Notes: generated by a model from the letters alone, not told the origin. A stretch of 60,932 nucleotides of DNA from an uncultured Porphyromonas sp. (GCA_900539155.1 UQBE01000006.1:1-60932), one strand, 5' to 3'; positions 15,638 through 25,266 are shown, counted from the stretch's first letter. Made by a program: numbers and translations.

Positions 15638-16619
15638 TTGGGGGAAGCAAAGGCTCTACCTGCGCTAGTACATCGTCTAGGTCGGCTAGGGTAGGGGCTT
15701 GGAGCATCGCTATGCGTAGCGCACGAAAGTTGGGGATGCCCTTAAAGAGTGGTGTGGCGGCTAGGTGGCGACGACTATGCAGGATGCCTCTGCGCTCGTC
15801 CAGCTTCTCGATATTCTTGTGGACGATCTCTTTGAGGATCTCCAGCTGTTGCTGGGAGGTTAGCTGAGGAGCAGTAAAGGTCGGGTCGACGGCTGCGCGC
15901 ATTTCGCCAAAGATCCATGGCTGTCCGATGGCTGCTCGTCCGACCATCACCCCATCCACCCCATAGGTGTCAAAAGCGTGCCGCACCTCCTCGCCTGTCG
16001 TTATATCGCCATTGCCGATGATCGGGATCTGGATCTCTGGATTGGAGCGCACCGCACCGATCAAAGTCCAGTCTGCACTCCCCTTGTACATATCGCTGCG
16101 CGTACGTCCATGGATGGTCAGAGCTGCGATGCCACAAGCTTGTAGGCGTGGTGCCAGCTCGGTGATGATGAGACTGTTGTGATCCCATCCTAGACGCGTC
16201 TTGACCGTCACGGGGCAACTAGCCGCAGCAACCACTGCGGCGGTGATTTCGAGGAGTAGCTCGGGTTCACGAAGCATACCACTGCCCGCCCCCTTGCCCG
16301 CGACCCGCTTGACGGGGCAACCGAAGTTGAGGTCGAGTAGATCAGGCTCCAGTTGGCAGGCGATACGAGCCGCCTCACACATCGTCTCCACATCACGACC
16401 ATAGATCTGTATGGCGACGGGACGCTCTGCCGGGTCTATACGCATCTTGCGCATCGTGCTGGGTACGTAACGCACGAGCGCATCGGCACTGATGAACTCA
16501 GTGTAGACGAGGCTAGCACCAAACTGCTTACAGAGCAGGCGAAAGGGTGCATCGCTCACATCCTCCATCGGTGCGAGCAGTAGCGGTCTAGAGCCTAAGT
16601 CAAGGGTGCCTATCTGCAT
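15624..16619 (-). CDS. dusB: tRNA-dihydrouridine synthase (DusB type)
   Basis: Flavin enzyme that reduces uridine in tRNA D-loops. From the ATG at 16619 it has 331 residues with a TIM-barrel: APMEDVSDAPFR at the start, LDLNFGCPVKRVAGKGAGSG carrying the catalytic cysteine, TVKTRLGWD, IHGRTRSDMYKG, GNGDI and GRAAIGQPWIF for FMN binding. The upstream in-frame extension overlaps rsmD and was rejected. It follows rsmD after 2 bases. The last residues are encoded by an intergenic heptamer repeat. Confidence 0.9.
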   Translation of the reverse strand: MQIGTLDLGSRPLLLAPMEDVSDAPFRLLCKQFGASLVYTEFISADALVRYVPSTMRKMRIDPAERPVAIQIYGRDVETMCEAARIACQLEPDLLDLNFGCPVKRVAGKGAGSGMLREPELLLEITAAVVAAASCPVTVKTRLGWDHNSLIITELAPRLQACGIAALTIHGRTRSDMYKGSADWTLIGAVRSNPEIQIPIIGNGDITTGEEVRHAFDTYGVDGVMVGRAAIGQPWIFGEMRAAVDPTFTAPQLTSQQQLEILKEIVHKNIEKLDERRGILHSRRHLAATPLFKGIPNFRALRIAMLQAPTLADLDDVLAQVEPLLPPNSNL

Positions 16620-16621
16620 AG

Positions 16622-17182
16622 CTATTCTTCTGTCGGGGCGAAGCAGGTAAACTGTACGGCGCTGTAGGACTTGTGCCAAGCGAAGCGGGCGGACTCTGCA
16701 AAGTCCACCGTGTCGGGGTGCTCTAGTACGAAGATAGAGCTAGGGCACCACGCTTTACTGGCAAAGAGTAAGTCGGGTATATCCTTGATCCACGGCAAGT
16801 TGTAGGGAGGGTCGGCAAAGATTAGGTCGTAAGGCTCCCCATCGTACTGACGTAAGTACTGCTCTACCGAGCGGTTGAGGACGAGGAGCTGCTTGGTCGA
16901 GAGGATCTCCTTGTCTAGGGTGTCAGCGGCCGACCGAATGAAGGCTGCATGCTTAGGATGCTTTTCGATAGAAGTCACCGAGGCTGCTCCCCGTGAGACA
17001 AACTCTAGAGAGATACTCCCGATGCCCGCAAAGAGATCTAGCACCCGCATACCCTCTATGTCATATTGAGCTGAAAGGCTATTGAAGAGAGCCTCCTTAG
17101 CAATGTCTGTCGTGGGGCGGAGCGTCAGCCCTTTAGGCGGGGAGAGACGACGGCGACCATATTTGCCAGCTATAATGCGCAT
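16622..17182 (-). CDS. rsmD: 16S rRNA (guanine-966 N2)-methyltransferase
   Basis: Class I methyltransferase that modifies G966 of 16S rRNA during small-subunit assembly. The 186 residues begin MRIIAGKYGRRRL, as in most RsmD proteins, then GLTLRPTTDIAKEALFN, the S-adenosylmethionine motif DLFAGIGSISLEFVSRGA and the catalytic motif FADPPYNL. It lies between a DUF3822 gene (14 bases upstream) and dus (2 bases downstream), so the three probably form one transcript; the DUF3822-rsmD pair is typical of Bacteroidetes. Confidence 0.93.
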   Translation of the reverse strand: MRIIAGKYGRRRLSPPKGLTLRPTTDIAKEALFNSLSAQYDIEGMRVLDLFAGIGSISLEFVSRGAASVTSIEKHPKHAAFIRSAADTLDKEILSTKQLLVLNRSVEQYLRQYDGEPYDLIFADPPYNLPWIKDIPDLLFASKAWCPSSIFVLEHPDTVDFAESARFAWHKSYSAVQFTCFAPTEE

Positions 17183-17196
17183 GGTAGAGCTTGAGT

Positions 17197-18066
17197 TTAG
17201 GATTGCCAGTAGTGGGGCGGTGTGATGCTCACTGACCAGTCGGCTGTGGCAAACTGTCGATGGAGTGCTGATAGTAGCTCCTCTGCGAGACTATCAGCGC
17301 CTGCCGTACCATCCGAGAGAATGATTGAGATAGGCTTGGCATAGTCAGTCGTACAGTCTAGATAGATTTTGCTGAGGAAGTAGAGTACTTGATAGAGATG
17401 GTGCTGCCACGTATGGTAGCGAGGCCAGCTGTAGTGATTAGCTCGTAGTAGGTCGCCCGACTGACACAAGACAATATCGCAGCCAGACTCGAAGAGCTCG
17501 ACTCCTAGCGAGAAGCCAGCTTGCAGAGCCGAGTGACGTAGCACATACTGGGTGAAAGGTAAAATCGTCGGGACAAATCTGCTCGCTACGAAGCTACGCT
17601 GTATGAAGCCTTTGATTAAGTTGTCGTACCCCACAGCTAAGACTGGCTTGCCGTCACCAAGAGAGTAGCTATCGCAGTAGTACTGACTGGTCTCGGCAAA
17701 AATAGGAGCTGTCAGTCGCCACCACTGCACATCCTGGTCGCCACTCATACCGCTCGGTATCACTACATAGTGAGAGGCGGGGTAGAGTACACGTACCTCT
17801 CCGGCAGGGTCTGCCAGGATGGGATGATGTGCTATCAAGTCGCCCCAGAGAGTTGATAGGTGCGCCCAATCTATCTGGACGAACCGTGGCTCCTGTAGCC
17901 CCCCAGGAGTCGTCGCCTCAACGTCTCTAGCAGAGCGTGGTGTGTGCTGCTCCTCTGATGTGGTAGGTAGATAGACGAAGCCATCCGCCGTGAGTCGCAA
18001 GGTGAGCGATGAAGCTGCGGATTCAGATGAGAGCATATCTACGGGAAGTGCTGGGGGCTGCTGCAT
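17197..18066 (-). CDS. DUF3822-like protein
   Basis: A 289-residue soluble protein placed immediately before rsmD, as DUF3822 proteins are in many Bacteroidetes. The fold of that family is ASKHA-like (actin/kinase) by repute, but no nucleotide-binding motif is obvious here. The segment from about 165 to 260 (QYVLRHSALQAGFSLGVELF and LYQVLYFLSKIYLDCTTDYA) is the best match to what I know of the family. Function unknown. Confidence 0.65.
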   Translation of the reverse strand: MQQPPALPVDMLSSESAASSLTLRLTADGFVYLPTTSEEQHTPRSARDVEATTPGGLQEPRFVQIDWAHLSTLWGDLIAHHPILADPAGEVRVLYPASHYVVIPSGMSGDQDVQWWRLTAPIFAETSQYYCDSYSLGDGKPVLAVGYDNLIKGFIQRSFVASRFVPTILPFTQYVLRHSALQAGFSLGVELFESGCDIVLCQSGDLLRANHYSWPRYHTWQHHLYQVLYFLSKIYLDCTTDYAKPISIILSDGTAGADSLAEELLSALHRQFATADWSVSITPPHYWQS

Positions 18067-18251
18067 AGTAACTATATATAATAAGGAGTCAGACGATAAA
18101 CTTTAAGGTCCTGCGCCCCATCTCCTCTCTCGGAGAGCTAAGTCTCAGTCGAGAGAGTAAGAATCAGCAGACGACGCTTGAAGTCTATAGTCTGACTCAG
18201 TAGAGCAGTATGTCTACCACAGATAGGGTAGTAGCTGGGGCGCAGTTGCGA
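18067..18251. other. Structured spacer between DUF3822 and the 18252 gene
   Basis: Holds CTGCGCCCCA (18111-18120) and its inverted copy TGGGGCGCAG (18236-18245) bracketing an inner hairpin with perfect arms CTCTCTCG (18125-18132) and CGAGAGAG (18150-18157). No gene or known RNA family was recognised; it may be a terminator-like or regulatory structure on the minus-strand transcript. Confidence 0.4.
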
Positions 18252-18893
18252 TTACTCCCAGTTGCCTGTGTTCTTGACCTCCTTGAGAGATCCTAGAGCT
18301 AGTCCAGGATATCCAGTGCCTTGATAGCGAGCCTCTGCATCCTTGATAGCTGTGTTGAGGAGCTTATGATCCTGATCAGCTAGGTAGACAGAGAGAGGTA
18401 CAGCGGTACGGAATACGGGTACCATCACGACATCGTCGCCAATCTCCTGAGCGATTGAGGCTGTGTCAATCTCTATAATAGACTCGGGGAAGCCTGGTAC
18501 CTGCAGGAACTCCTCGGGAGTTATCCCCCCCTTGAGTAGTGAGTCGCGTGCGCTCACCCATACAGTGTCACGGACGATGAGCCCCTTGGCAGCAGCCTCG
18601 CGCTCATTCATACCAGCCTCGCGCATAGCGTCGGTGTAGTCACCCTCGGAACGTACATAAAAAATCTTGCCATCCGTAAGGAACTGACGTAACTCGTCTA
18701 CTGGAGCGTAGCGGTTGTAGACATCGTGAAAGGCATTCTCCACGAAAGCTACCTCTTTCAGACGCACCTGGATGGGAGCCTCACGAGCAATGCGTGTCTT
18801 GCTGAATTGCTCTGGTGTTAGGATGCTCATGACTGCTAGATAGCCTACGACAACGGCTGCTATAAGCAGGAGGACGGTCATTAGTTTTCTCAT
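18252..18893 (-). CDS. Unrecognised secreted or membrane-anchored protein
   Basis: A 213-residue protein not assigned to a family. It starts with a signal/anchor helix (about 3-24, MRKLMTVLLLIAAVVVGYLA), followed by a polar domain with many acidic residues, including a possible substrate-like repeat of VRDTVWVSARDSLL and a C-terminal region ending KNTGNWE. It has its own good promoter upstream and is probably not part of the rsmD transcript. Confidence 0.7.
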   Translation of the reverse strand: MRKLMTVLLLIAAVVVGYLAVMSILTPEQFSKTRIAREAPIQVRLKEVAFVENAFHDVYNRYAPVDELRQFLTDGKIFYVRSEGDYTDAMREAGMNEREAAAKGLIVRDTVWVSARDSLLKGGITPEEFLQVPGFPESIIEIDTASIAQEIGDDVVMVPVFRTAVPLSVYLADQDHKLLNTAIKDAEARYQGTGYPGLALGSLKEVKNTGNWE

Positions 18894-19284
18894 AATATCG
18901 CCTATAAGTATTTGTGTTGATTACGCTAAGTTAGTAACAGGTGAATCTAGAGACTTCAAGGACGGTGTGCCGATGAAGTCCATGCAATTACAGCGCAAAT
19001 ATACGCTTTTCTCAATAGATAGAGCAAATTATTGTCTACCAATTACACCCACATAGGTCCAGAAGTCCCAGATTATAGAGGTGCAATTCCCAGAGAACGA
19101 CTACAAGTCGCGGTATCTCGGGGCGCTCCGCCGAGGGGCTAGTGGGCGAGCTGGCATCCCCGTTAAAAGCATGGAGCGACCTGTTTTCGTGAGTGAGAGA
19201 GGACGCTCCGATGGACTACGTCCGATAGGACTGCTGGTTTCTCGGGAAATGTTGTTTGGCTTCTGCGAATGAGCTTTAGCGGTG
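18894..19284. other. Intergenic region with promoter and a REP-like hairpin
   Basis: Contains the promoter described at 18996-19028 and a diverged GGACG...CGTCC hairpin at 19201-19223 related to that at 3366-3388. Nothing else was recognised; the small open frame starting at 19081 has no independent support. Confidence 0.5.
18996..19028 (-). promoter_or_regulatory. Promoter for the 18252 gene
   Basis: On the minus strand TTTG (complement of 19025-19028), 21 bases and TATATTTG (complement of 18996-19003) form a consensus Bacteroidetes promoter. The leader would be about 95 bases. Confidence 0.65.
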
Positions 19285-21921
19285 CTAGAAGGAGACGGAG
19301 ATGCCGAGACGGACGGAGTGGCGCTGTCGTGCGGGGAGCCCCTTGCCTGTGATGCGGTAGAAGTATTGGACGGAGAGCATCTTGAAGATGTTGCTTAGCC
19401 CTGCTGAGAACTCTAGGTGTAGGTTGTTGCGCATGGGCTCGGCGTAGGTGGGTAGGAGGATTTGCCCTGGGCGCGGAGAGCGGTGTCGTGGCGATGTGTC
19501 GCCCCAGTAACCGTGTATGCCGACGAGCTCTCGCAGTCCGAGACGCTTGACGAGCGGGATGCGGTTGAAGAGCAAGCCTTCCATACGATAGAGGAGCTTG
19601 AAGTCGAGGTATTTGTCAGCTATGAACTCAAGGGGTTGTATAGTCTGGAAGGCATCGGGGACGAGTAGCCAGGCACGATTGCCGTAGGGTGTGAAGAGTT
19701 GTGACTGAGGGGTGTCGCCTAGTGCAATACCGCTCTGGAGGGTTATGTCTAGTGCACCAAATATGCTGAGATATAGTCTCTGGCTGTAGGCGAGGTGGAG
19801 TGCGCCGTGGGTCTGCTCGTTGCCCCATAGACCTCGTGGATAGATTGATCCCGAGAGTGTAAAGGTGGGCTTGTAGATGTCTGCCGATACGATGCTGCCG
19901 GGCTTTCGTCCTGAGTATGGGGTGCGTCCGGGTGTCCAGCTGAGCGAGGCACCGATCTCGGTCTGTCGTAGTTCCTCGACTTCGTACTGCTTGCCTGCGG
20001 CATCAAGTGCGTAGTAGTGGAGCGTGCCGGTGGGTCTTTGTCGCTGGTAGTCGACCCAGATGTTGGTGTATAGTCCAGTTGACCAGTCAATCTCGTGTGA
20101 AGCGTTGATGTCTAGCCCGTAGTAGCGCCGCGTGATGCCGTAGGTGCCAAAAATGGAGGCGATACCATCTTTGTACAGTCCGTAGCTCTCCTCTCCAGGG
20201 AAGAAGAGATCGTTGCGTACGGCGAGTGCGAAGTTGTTGCGTGGGTAGCTGTGGGGGTGAAGTTCTTTTGGCTTGGTGGCGTAGGTGAGACGAGCATAGT
20301 ACTTCCACTTTTTGTCCTTAAAGCCATAGGTGACATATCCCTCGGCAAAGAGCTGGTTGTGCAGTCTGGCTGTGGTCATACCACCAAGTCGAAGTCGCAC
20401 GCCCTCGATTAGGTTGGCACTGATGAGGGTCTCTAGGGGACCTAGGTCTAGATAGACGCGCTCACGGTGTAGTGGCTCGGCAGGTATCGGGATAAAGCCT
20501 ACGGAAGCCATCCTGGCTCCTAGCGAAAAGAGCTTGTACCCTGGGTCGTGGAGGATGTAGTCAACGAGCTGTGTGGCGCGCTGCTCGGTGGAGTCGATTG
20601 GCTCGGGACGAACGACCAACCCGTAGTCGTCGATGACGCGTGTCATGAGCTGCTGGAGCGTATCGGCAGGGAGGAGGAGACGAGGGTCGAGCGTCTCGGG
20701 TCGTAGTGCTGTGGCTCCTGTCTCGTAGTGGCTGTAGATGGAGGTGACACGTGCTAAGGCGGAGATGTCTAGTCGCTTGGATACGCGAAAGAGTGCATCG
20801 AGCCGTTGTCGCTCGGGAAGCCATAGGGTGTCGGGTCGTCCGTCTTGTCGTGTGATGCTCTGCGGGGCGTAGTCGATGGTAATTTCTAGGCGGTCGACCC
20901 AGTTGACATTGGCGGTGGTGGGTAGGCGCATCTCTACTCGGTGGATGCTATAGTCCACGGTGTCTACCAGTAGCGTACCCGAAAAGCCTGCGTCCCGCAT
21001 CTCTATCGGTACGAACTGTATCTGATAGCAGGGATTGCCCGAAGCGTCTAGGATGGTGTCTCGTAGGTAGTATTTGTAGAAGGTGATGCCGAGCTGCGCG
21101 TGTAGGGGACCGATGATCTCTTTGGAGAGGAGTGGCAGGTCGTTGTCGTAGATGTCTACGGGAGCCAGGAGGGCGTCTATATTGCTCGATAGAAGACCCT
21201 CGTCAACCACCTGCTCGACCCCTTTGTGTCTGGTCCCGAGGAGTAATGGGGGCTCGGGGTGTCCGCTCTGCTGTGCGTAGACAATGTGTCGCTCACGTAG
21301 GGAGAAAGGAAGGATGGGTGTCCTAGCGAGTGCGGAGCTGTCGACGAAGCTCTTCATGCGCCACTTGGGGATACCCCAGTAACCTTTGCCTCGTGTGACG
21401 TCGCCCTGAGCGAGGAGGGTCTTCTGGTAGAGCTGGTAAGAGTAGTCGGGTAGGGCGGATAGGTGGTTGCGCTCTTTGTGCTGCATCACCTGGCGCATGA
21501 TGGTTACGGCGGGATTGCCCTTGCGTCGGTAGCGCTCTTTCTTGGGCTTGACGACGACTGTCTCTATAACGGTCTCTTTTCGAGAGAGGGGGATGCGTCC
21601 TAATTCGTGGTTTTGGTATTTGTCTAAACGCAATGTTCGTCCCTCATAGCCTATACAGCTAATTTGTAGTGCTATGGTGTCTGACGCAATGAGCTCTTGT
21701 TGTAGCTTGATGGTGAAGGCTCCCTTGTCATCGCTTGCGGTGCCAGTGACGCTCTGGCGTGTCTCGGTAGAGATGGTGGCGTAGGGAATGGACTCTCCTG
21801 TCTGACGGTCGTATAGGATGCCTGAGATGGTCGTGCTACTGGTGACCTGTGCAGGGAGGAGGGTGGGGAGGAGACATAGGAAGCTCCAGAGCAGGATGAG
21901 GTAGCTGCGCTTCGTTTGCAT
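19285..21921 (-). CDS. DUF5686 / carboxypeptidase-regulatory-like outer-membrane protein
   Basis: An 878-residue exported protein: signal peptide (about 1-24), a carboxypeptidase-regulatory beta-sandwich (about 30-115, ISGILYDRQTGESIPYATI) of the kind found at the N-terminus of SusC-type receptors, a middle domain, and a long C-terminal part rich in alternating aromatic strands ending in VSF, which suggests an outer-membrane beta-barrel. This layout matches DUF5686 family proteins of Bacteroidetes, whose role is unknown. There is no TonB plug domain, so it is not a SusC transporter. The gene is 7 bases after rpoN and closes the six-gene minus-strand run. Confidence 0.8.
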   Translation of the reverse strand: MQTKRSYLILLWSFLCLLPTLLPAQVTSSTTISGILYDRQTGESIPYATISTETRQSVTGTASDDKGAFTIKLQQELIASDTIALQISCIGYEGRTLRLDKYQNHELGRIPLSRKETVIETVVVKPKKERYRRKGNPAVTIMRQVMQHKERNHLSALPDYSYQLYQKTLLAQGDVTRGKGYWGIPKWRMKSFVDSSALARTPILPFSLRERHIVYAQQSGHPEPPLLLGTRHKGVEQVVDEGLLSSNIDALLAPVDIYDNDLPLLSKEIIGPLHAQLGITFYKYYLRDTILDASGNPCYQIQFVPIEMRDAGFSGTLLVDTVDYSIHRVEMRLPTTANVNWVDRLEITIDYAPQSITRQDGRPDTLWLPERQRLDALFRVSKRLDISALARVTSIYSHYETGATALRPETLDPRLLLPADTLQQLMTRVIDDYGLVVRPEPIDSTEQRATQLVDYILHDPGYKLFSLGARMASVGFIPIPAEPLHRERVYLDLGPLETLISANLIEGVRLRLGGMTTARLHNQLFAEGYVTYGFKDKKWKYYARLTYATKPKELHPHSYPRNNFALAVRNDLFFPGEESYGLYKDGIASIFGTYGITRRYYGLDINASHEIDWSTGLYTNIWVDYQRQRPTGTLHYYALDAAGKQYEVEELRQTEIGASLSWTPGRTPYSGRKPGSIVSADIYKPTFTLSGSIYPRGLWGNEQTHGALHLAYSQRLYLSIFGALDITLQSGIALGDTPQSQLFTPYGNRAWLLVPDAFQTIQPLEFIADKYLDFKLLYRMEGLLFNRIPLVKRLGLRELVGIHGYWGDTSPRHRSPRPGQILLPTYAEPMRNNLHLEFSAGLSNIFKMLSVQYFYRITGKGLPARQRHSVRLGISVSF

Positions 21922-21928
21922 AAGTGGG

Positions 21929-23407
21929 TCACTTAGTCAGCTTGCGACGCAGACGAGCCGTGGGGAGTCCGAGCTGTTGTCGATACTTAGCCGTGGTGCG
22001 ACGCGCTATGTCGTAGCCTTGGCGTGAGAGTTCCTCCGTTAGTTGGTCGTCTGTGAGTGGCTGGAGAGGGTCTTCCCTTTCGATGATTTGCTTGAGACAA
22101 TCTTTGATTACTTTGGTGGAGACGTCACTACCATCCTTGGCCTGCATGCTTTCGCTAAAGAAGAACTTGACAGGGTAGATGCCCCACTGGCACTGCACGT
22201 ACTTGCTATTGCTGACACGTGAGATGGTGCTGATGTCTAGTCGGGCTAGCTCAGCAACGTCCTTGAGAATCATAGGACGCAGGTCTACGATGTCGCCTGA
22301 GAGGAAGAAGTCTCGCTGCAGCGTCATGATGATGGTCATGGTGGTGCGAAGGGTGTCGTAGCGCTGCTGCAGTGCGGAGATGAACCACTCGGCATCCTTG
22401 ACTCGGTCACGGGTGTATTGAATCGTATCCTTGAGCTTGGCACGCTCGCTGGCTGGCGCATCACGGTAGTCGGCAATCATCTGTTTGTAGCTTGGCGATA
22501 CGGTGAGGGCTGGTATCTCACGCTGGTCGGTGAGGGTCAGGGTGAGCTCGCCCTCGTGCTCAGTGATGATGAAGTCGGGCGTCACCTTCGAGAGAAGCGT
22601 CTCAGCCGAGGAGTCAAAGCCGTTGCCTGGCTTGGGCGAGAGTTGGTGAATAAGTGACGAGACCTCTTCGAGTTGCTGCTGGTCGAATCCTCGCTTGGTG
22701 AGTCGCTCGAACCGTTTGTAAGCAAAGTCGTCGAAGTAGCGAGAGACGATCTGCTCCGCATTGACGACGGTCTCGCTCTGCTCCATGCGGTGCAGTTGTA
22801 GTAGCAGGCACTCTTGTAGCGTCCTCGCACCTACGCCTGGAGGGTCTAAGCTCTGAATAATCTGAAGTAGCTCGGTGAGCTCCTGCTCGGAGGCATCGAC
22901 GCCCTCTTTGAGGAGCAGATCCTGAGCAATGAGTGGAAGTGAGCGGTCTAGGTAACCATCCTCACGGAGGTTGCCTACTATATAAGGTACGAGTAACTGC
23001 TGCCGTTCGGTGAGCTCTAGGGTGGAGAGCTGGTTGTCGAGGTAGTCTGCGAGGGATAGACCATGAGCAGCAAAGGGTATCTCCTCGCGCTGCTGCTCTC
23101 TCTCGGCGATCATCCTGAGACGATAAGCTGGAATCTCGTCGTCATTGCCGAACTCGTTGCGCGCCTCGATTCGGTCTTGGTCGAACTGGCTTAGGGCGGA
23201 GTCGACTTGTTCGTTGGTTGCGTTGCTTTCATTAGAATCGTCATGAGCAGTATAGCCCTCTTCGAGGGCGGGGTTGCGCTCGATCTCAGCACTGATGCGC
23301 TGCTCCAGCTCGGTGACAGGTAGCTCCAGCAGTTGTATCTGCTGTATCTGTCGCGCTGTGAGAGTCTGTCGCTGCTCTAGCTGCTGTTGCTGGCGATTCT
23401 TTAGCAT
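21929..23407 (-). CDS. rpoN: RNA polymerase sigma-54 factor
   Basis: Alternative sigma factor that needs an AAA+ activator to open promoters with -24/-12 elements. The 492 residues show the Gln/Leu-rich activator-interaction region at the N-terminus (QQQQLEQRQTLTARQIQQIQ, LLELPVTELEQRI), an acidic stretch near 60-90, the core-binding and helix-turn-helix regions, and the RpoN box as ARRTTAKYRQQLGLP near the C-terminus. It overlaps the end of murF by 7 bases, so expression is tied to cell-wall genes here. Confidence 0.94.
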   Translation of the reverse strand: MLKNRQQQQLEQRQTLTARQIQQIQLLELPVTELEQRISAEIERNPALEEGYTAHDDSNESNATNEQVDSALSQFDQDRIEARNEFGNDDEIPAYRLRMIAEREQQREEIPFAAHGLSLADYLDNQLSTLELTERQQLLVPYIVGNLREDGYLDRSLPLIAQDLLLKEGVDASEQELTELLQIIQSLDPPGVGARTLQECLLLQLHRMEQSETVVNAEQIVSRYFDDFAYKRFERLTKRGFDQQQLEEVSSLIHQLSPKPGNGFDSSAETLLSKVTPDFIITEHEGELTLTLTDQREIPALTVSPSYKQMIADYRDAPASERAKLKDTIQYTRDRVKDAEWFISALQQRYDTLRTTMTIIMTLQRDFFLSGDIVDLRPMILKDVAELARLDISTISRVSNSKYVQCQWGIYPVKFFFSESMQAKDGSDVSTKVIKDCLKQIIEREDPLQPLTDDQLTEELSRQGYDIARRTTAKYRQQLGLPTARLRRKLTK

Positions 23408-24777
23408 AGCTCCGCGATGGACGAGAGATGGTGCGAGTTAGAGCCTTTGATTAGGATAAAGCTGTGCTGCGGTTGGTGTCTGGTGAAGTATTGCTTGAGA
23501 GCTGTCGCTGAGGGGAAGAAGATGAAGTGCTCGCTCCCGTAGCGAGCCTGCAGGGCGAAGAAGTTGGGCCCGCAGAAGTAAGTAACCATCTTAGGATAGC
23601 GTAGGAGATAGCTCTGTATCTGTCTGATGACGGTGATATGCTCGCTCTCGGCTGCATCGCCTAGCTCGTTCATATCGCCAAGGATAAGCATACGATTGAG
23701 TCCCTGCGAATCCATCGTGAAGTAACTATTGAGTGCCACCTCCATGCTAGAGGGGTTGGCGTTGTAGCAGTCGAGGATGACGCGGTTGCCCTGCGCCGTC
23801 GGAGGGAGGACTTGTGACCGCTCATTGTGTGGCTGGTAATTGGTCACAGCCTCATTGATTGTCTTCGAATCTAGGCCGAAGTGTAGCCCCACGGTGATGG
23901 CTGCCAGTATGTTGTTGAGGTTGTAGTTGCCGACTAGCTTTGTAGCGAGCTGATAGCTCTCGCCCGTCTCCTGGTCACGCCACTCTATCTTGAGTAGTCC
24001 AGACTCATCGGTGGGGAGCACGGAGCCCGTGACGCGTGGCGACGTGGTGCCATTATAATAGACCGTGGGCAGCCCATTAAGATTGCTGATGAGCGTCTTG
24101 TCCTCGCCATTGCAGAAGGCTTGTCCGTCATGCTCTCGCAGATAAGCGTACAGCTCGCTTTTGGCCTTGACGACCCCCTCGGGCGTGCCAAAACCAGAGA
24201 GATGAGCTCGCCCCACATTCGTAATGATACCGTACTGTGGCTGTGCCAGCTTGCAGAGCGAAGCTATGTCTCCGATGTGCGAAGCACCTAGCTCGACGAT
24301 GACAAACTGATGCTCGGGACGAACTTGTAGTAGGGTTAGCGGGACGCCTATCTCGTTATTGTAGTTACCCTGCGTGGCATGCACCCGATACTTAGCGGAC
24401 AAGACCGCAGCGACCAGCTCCTTGGTGGTCGTCTTACCATTGGTCCCTGTGATTGCTATGAAGGTTGCCTCAGACTTCGCCCTATGTAGGAGCGCCAGCT
24501 CGTGGAGTGCCTCAAAGCCCCCATCTCTATAATAGATGAGTCGCTCCCGGAGGTCAGCGTCAGACTCCTCGACCTCATCTATATAGCTAAGGTCGTCGAC
24601 GAGTGCATACTTGCAGCCCTGCTTGAGCGCATCCACCGCAAAGCGATTGCCATCGAAGTGCGCGCCTCGCAGCGATACGAAGAGTGAGTCGGGACGCAGA
24701 TGTCTCGTGTCGGTGCAGATACCGTCACTCTGGAGGAGCAGGTCGTAGATATGATTGATGTCAGCTGATTGTCGCAT
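23401..24777 (-). CDS. murF: UDP-N-acetylmuramoyl-tripeptide--D-alanyl-D-alanine ligase
   Basis: ATP-dependent Mur ligase that adds D-Ala-D-Ala to the UDP-muramoyl tripeptide, the last cytoplasmic step of the peptidoglycan precursor. In 458 residues: N-terminal UDP-binding domain, the ATP loop ITGTNGKTTTKELVAAVL (about 112-129), NYNNEIGVPLTLL, the central LGASHIGDI, and the C-terminal DCYNANPSSM and LGDMNELGD signatures that are typical of MurF. Located between coaD and rpoN in the same direction. Confidence 0.94.
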   Translation of the reverse strand: MRQSADINHIYDLLLQSDGICTDTRHLRPDSLFVSLRGAHFDGNRFAVDALKQGCKYALVDDLSYIDEVEESDADLRERLIYYRDGGFEALHELALLHRAKSEATFIAITGTNGKTTTKELVAAVLSAKYRVHATQGNYNNEIGVPLTLLQVRPEHQFVIVELGASHIGDIASLCKLAQPQYGIITNVGRAHLSGFGTPEGVVKAKSELYAYLREHDGQAFCNGEDKTLISNLNGLPTVYYNGTTSPRVTGSVLPTDESGLLKIEWRDQETGESYQLATKLVGNYNLNNILAAITVGLHFGLDSKTINEAVTNYQPHNERSQVLPPTAQGNRVILDCYNANPSSMEVALNSYFTMDSQGLNRMLILGDMNELGDAAESEHITVIRQIQSYLLRYPKMVTYFCGPNFFALQARYGSEHFIFFPSATALKQYFTRHQPQHSFILIKGSNSHHLSSIAELC

Positions 24778-24801
24778 AGTAAGAGGATAGGAGATAACTA
24801 A

Positions 24802-25266
24802 TTAGTCAAAAGTCAAAGGCATGCCACTGGGTACGTAGTCCGATACATCTAGATTCCAGCTCAGGAGCTCCCGTACCATAGAGCTAGAGATGTGGAGCAA
24901 CCCTTGCGCTCCAAAGAGTAGCACCGTCATAGGCCCATGCAGATGGTCATTAATCTGGGAGATACTCTGCTCGTACTCGAAGTCGCTCGTGGAGCGTACG
25001 CCACGTATGAGAAACTGTGCGCCACACTGCTTCGCCGCCTCGATGGTCATGCCGCTATAACTCACGACACGGACACGCGGCTCCTGCGCATAGACGGTCT
25101 CTATCTGTAGAGCGCGCTGCTCGGAGGTAAAGAATGGCTTTTTCGTCGGGTGCGTGCCGATACCTATGACCACCTCATCGAAAATCTTGAGAGCACGTGC
25201 CACAATGTCCGCATGCCCTAGTGTAAAGGGATCAAAGGAACCCGCAAAGAATCCGATACGTTTCAT
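24802..25266 (-). CDS. coaD: Pantetheine-phosphate adenylyltransferase
   Basis: Transfers AMP to 4'-phosphopantetheine in coenzyme A synthesis. The 154 residues start with the nucleotidyltransferase motif GSFDPFTLGHADI (T/HxGH type), then RGVRSTSDFEYE and the second signature ISSSMVRELL. Length is normal for the family. It sits 24 bases before murF and 28 after parE. Confidence 0.95.
   Translation of the reverse strand: MKRIGFFAGSFDPFTLGHADIVARALKIFDEVVIGIGTHPTKKPFFTSEQRALQIETVYAQEPRVRVVSYSGMTIEAAKQCGAQFLIRGVRSTSDFEYEQSISQINDHLHGPMTVLLFGAQGLLHISSSMVRELLSWNLDVSDYVPSGMPLTFD

Noticed and set aside
19749..20090. Open frames inside the DUF5686 gene in other frames
   Set aside because: They are shadows of the real gene in high-GC codons, Ser/Thr/Arg-rich with no homology signal.
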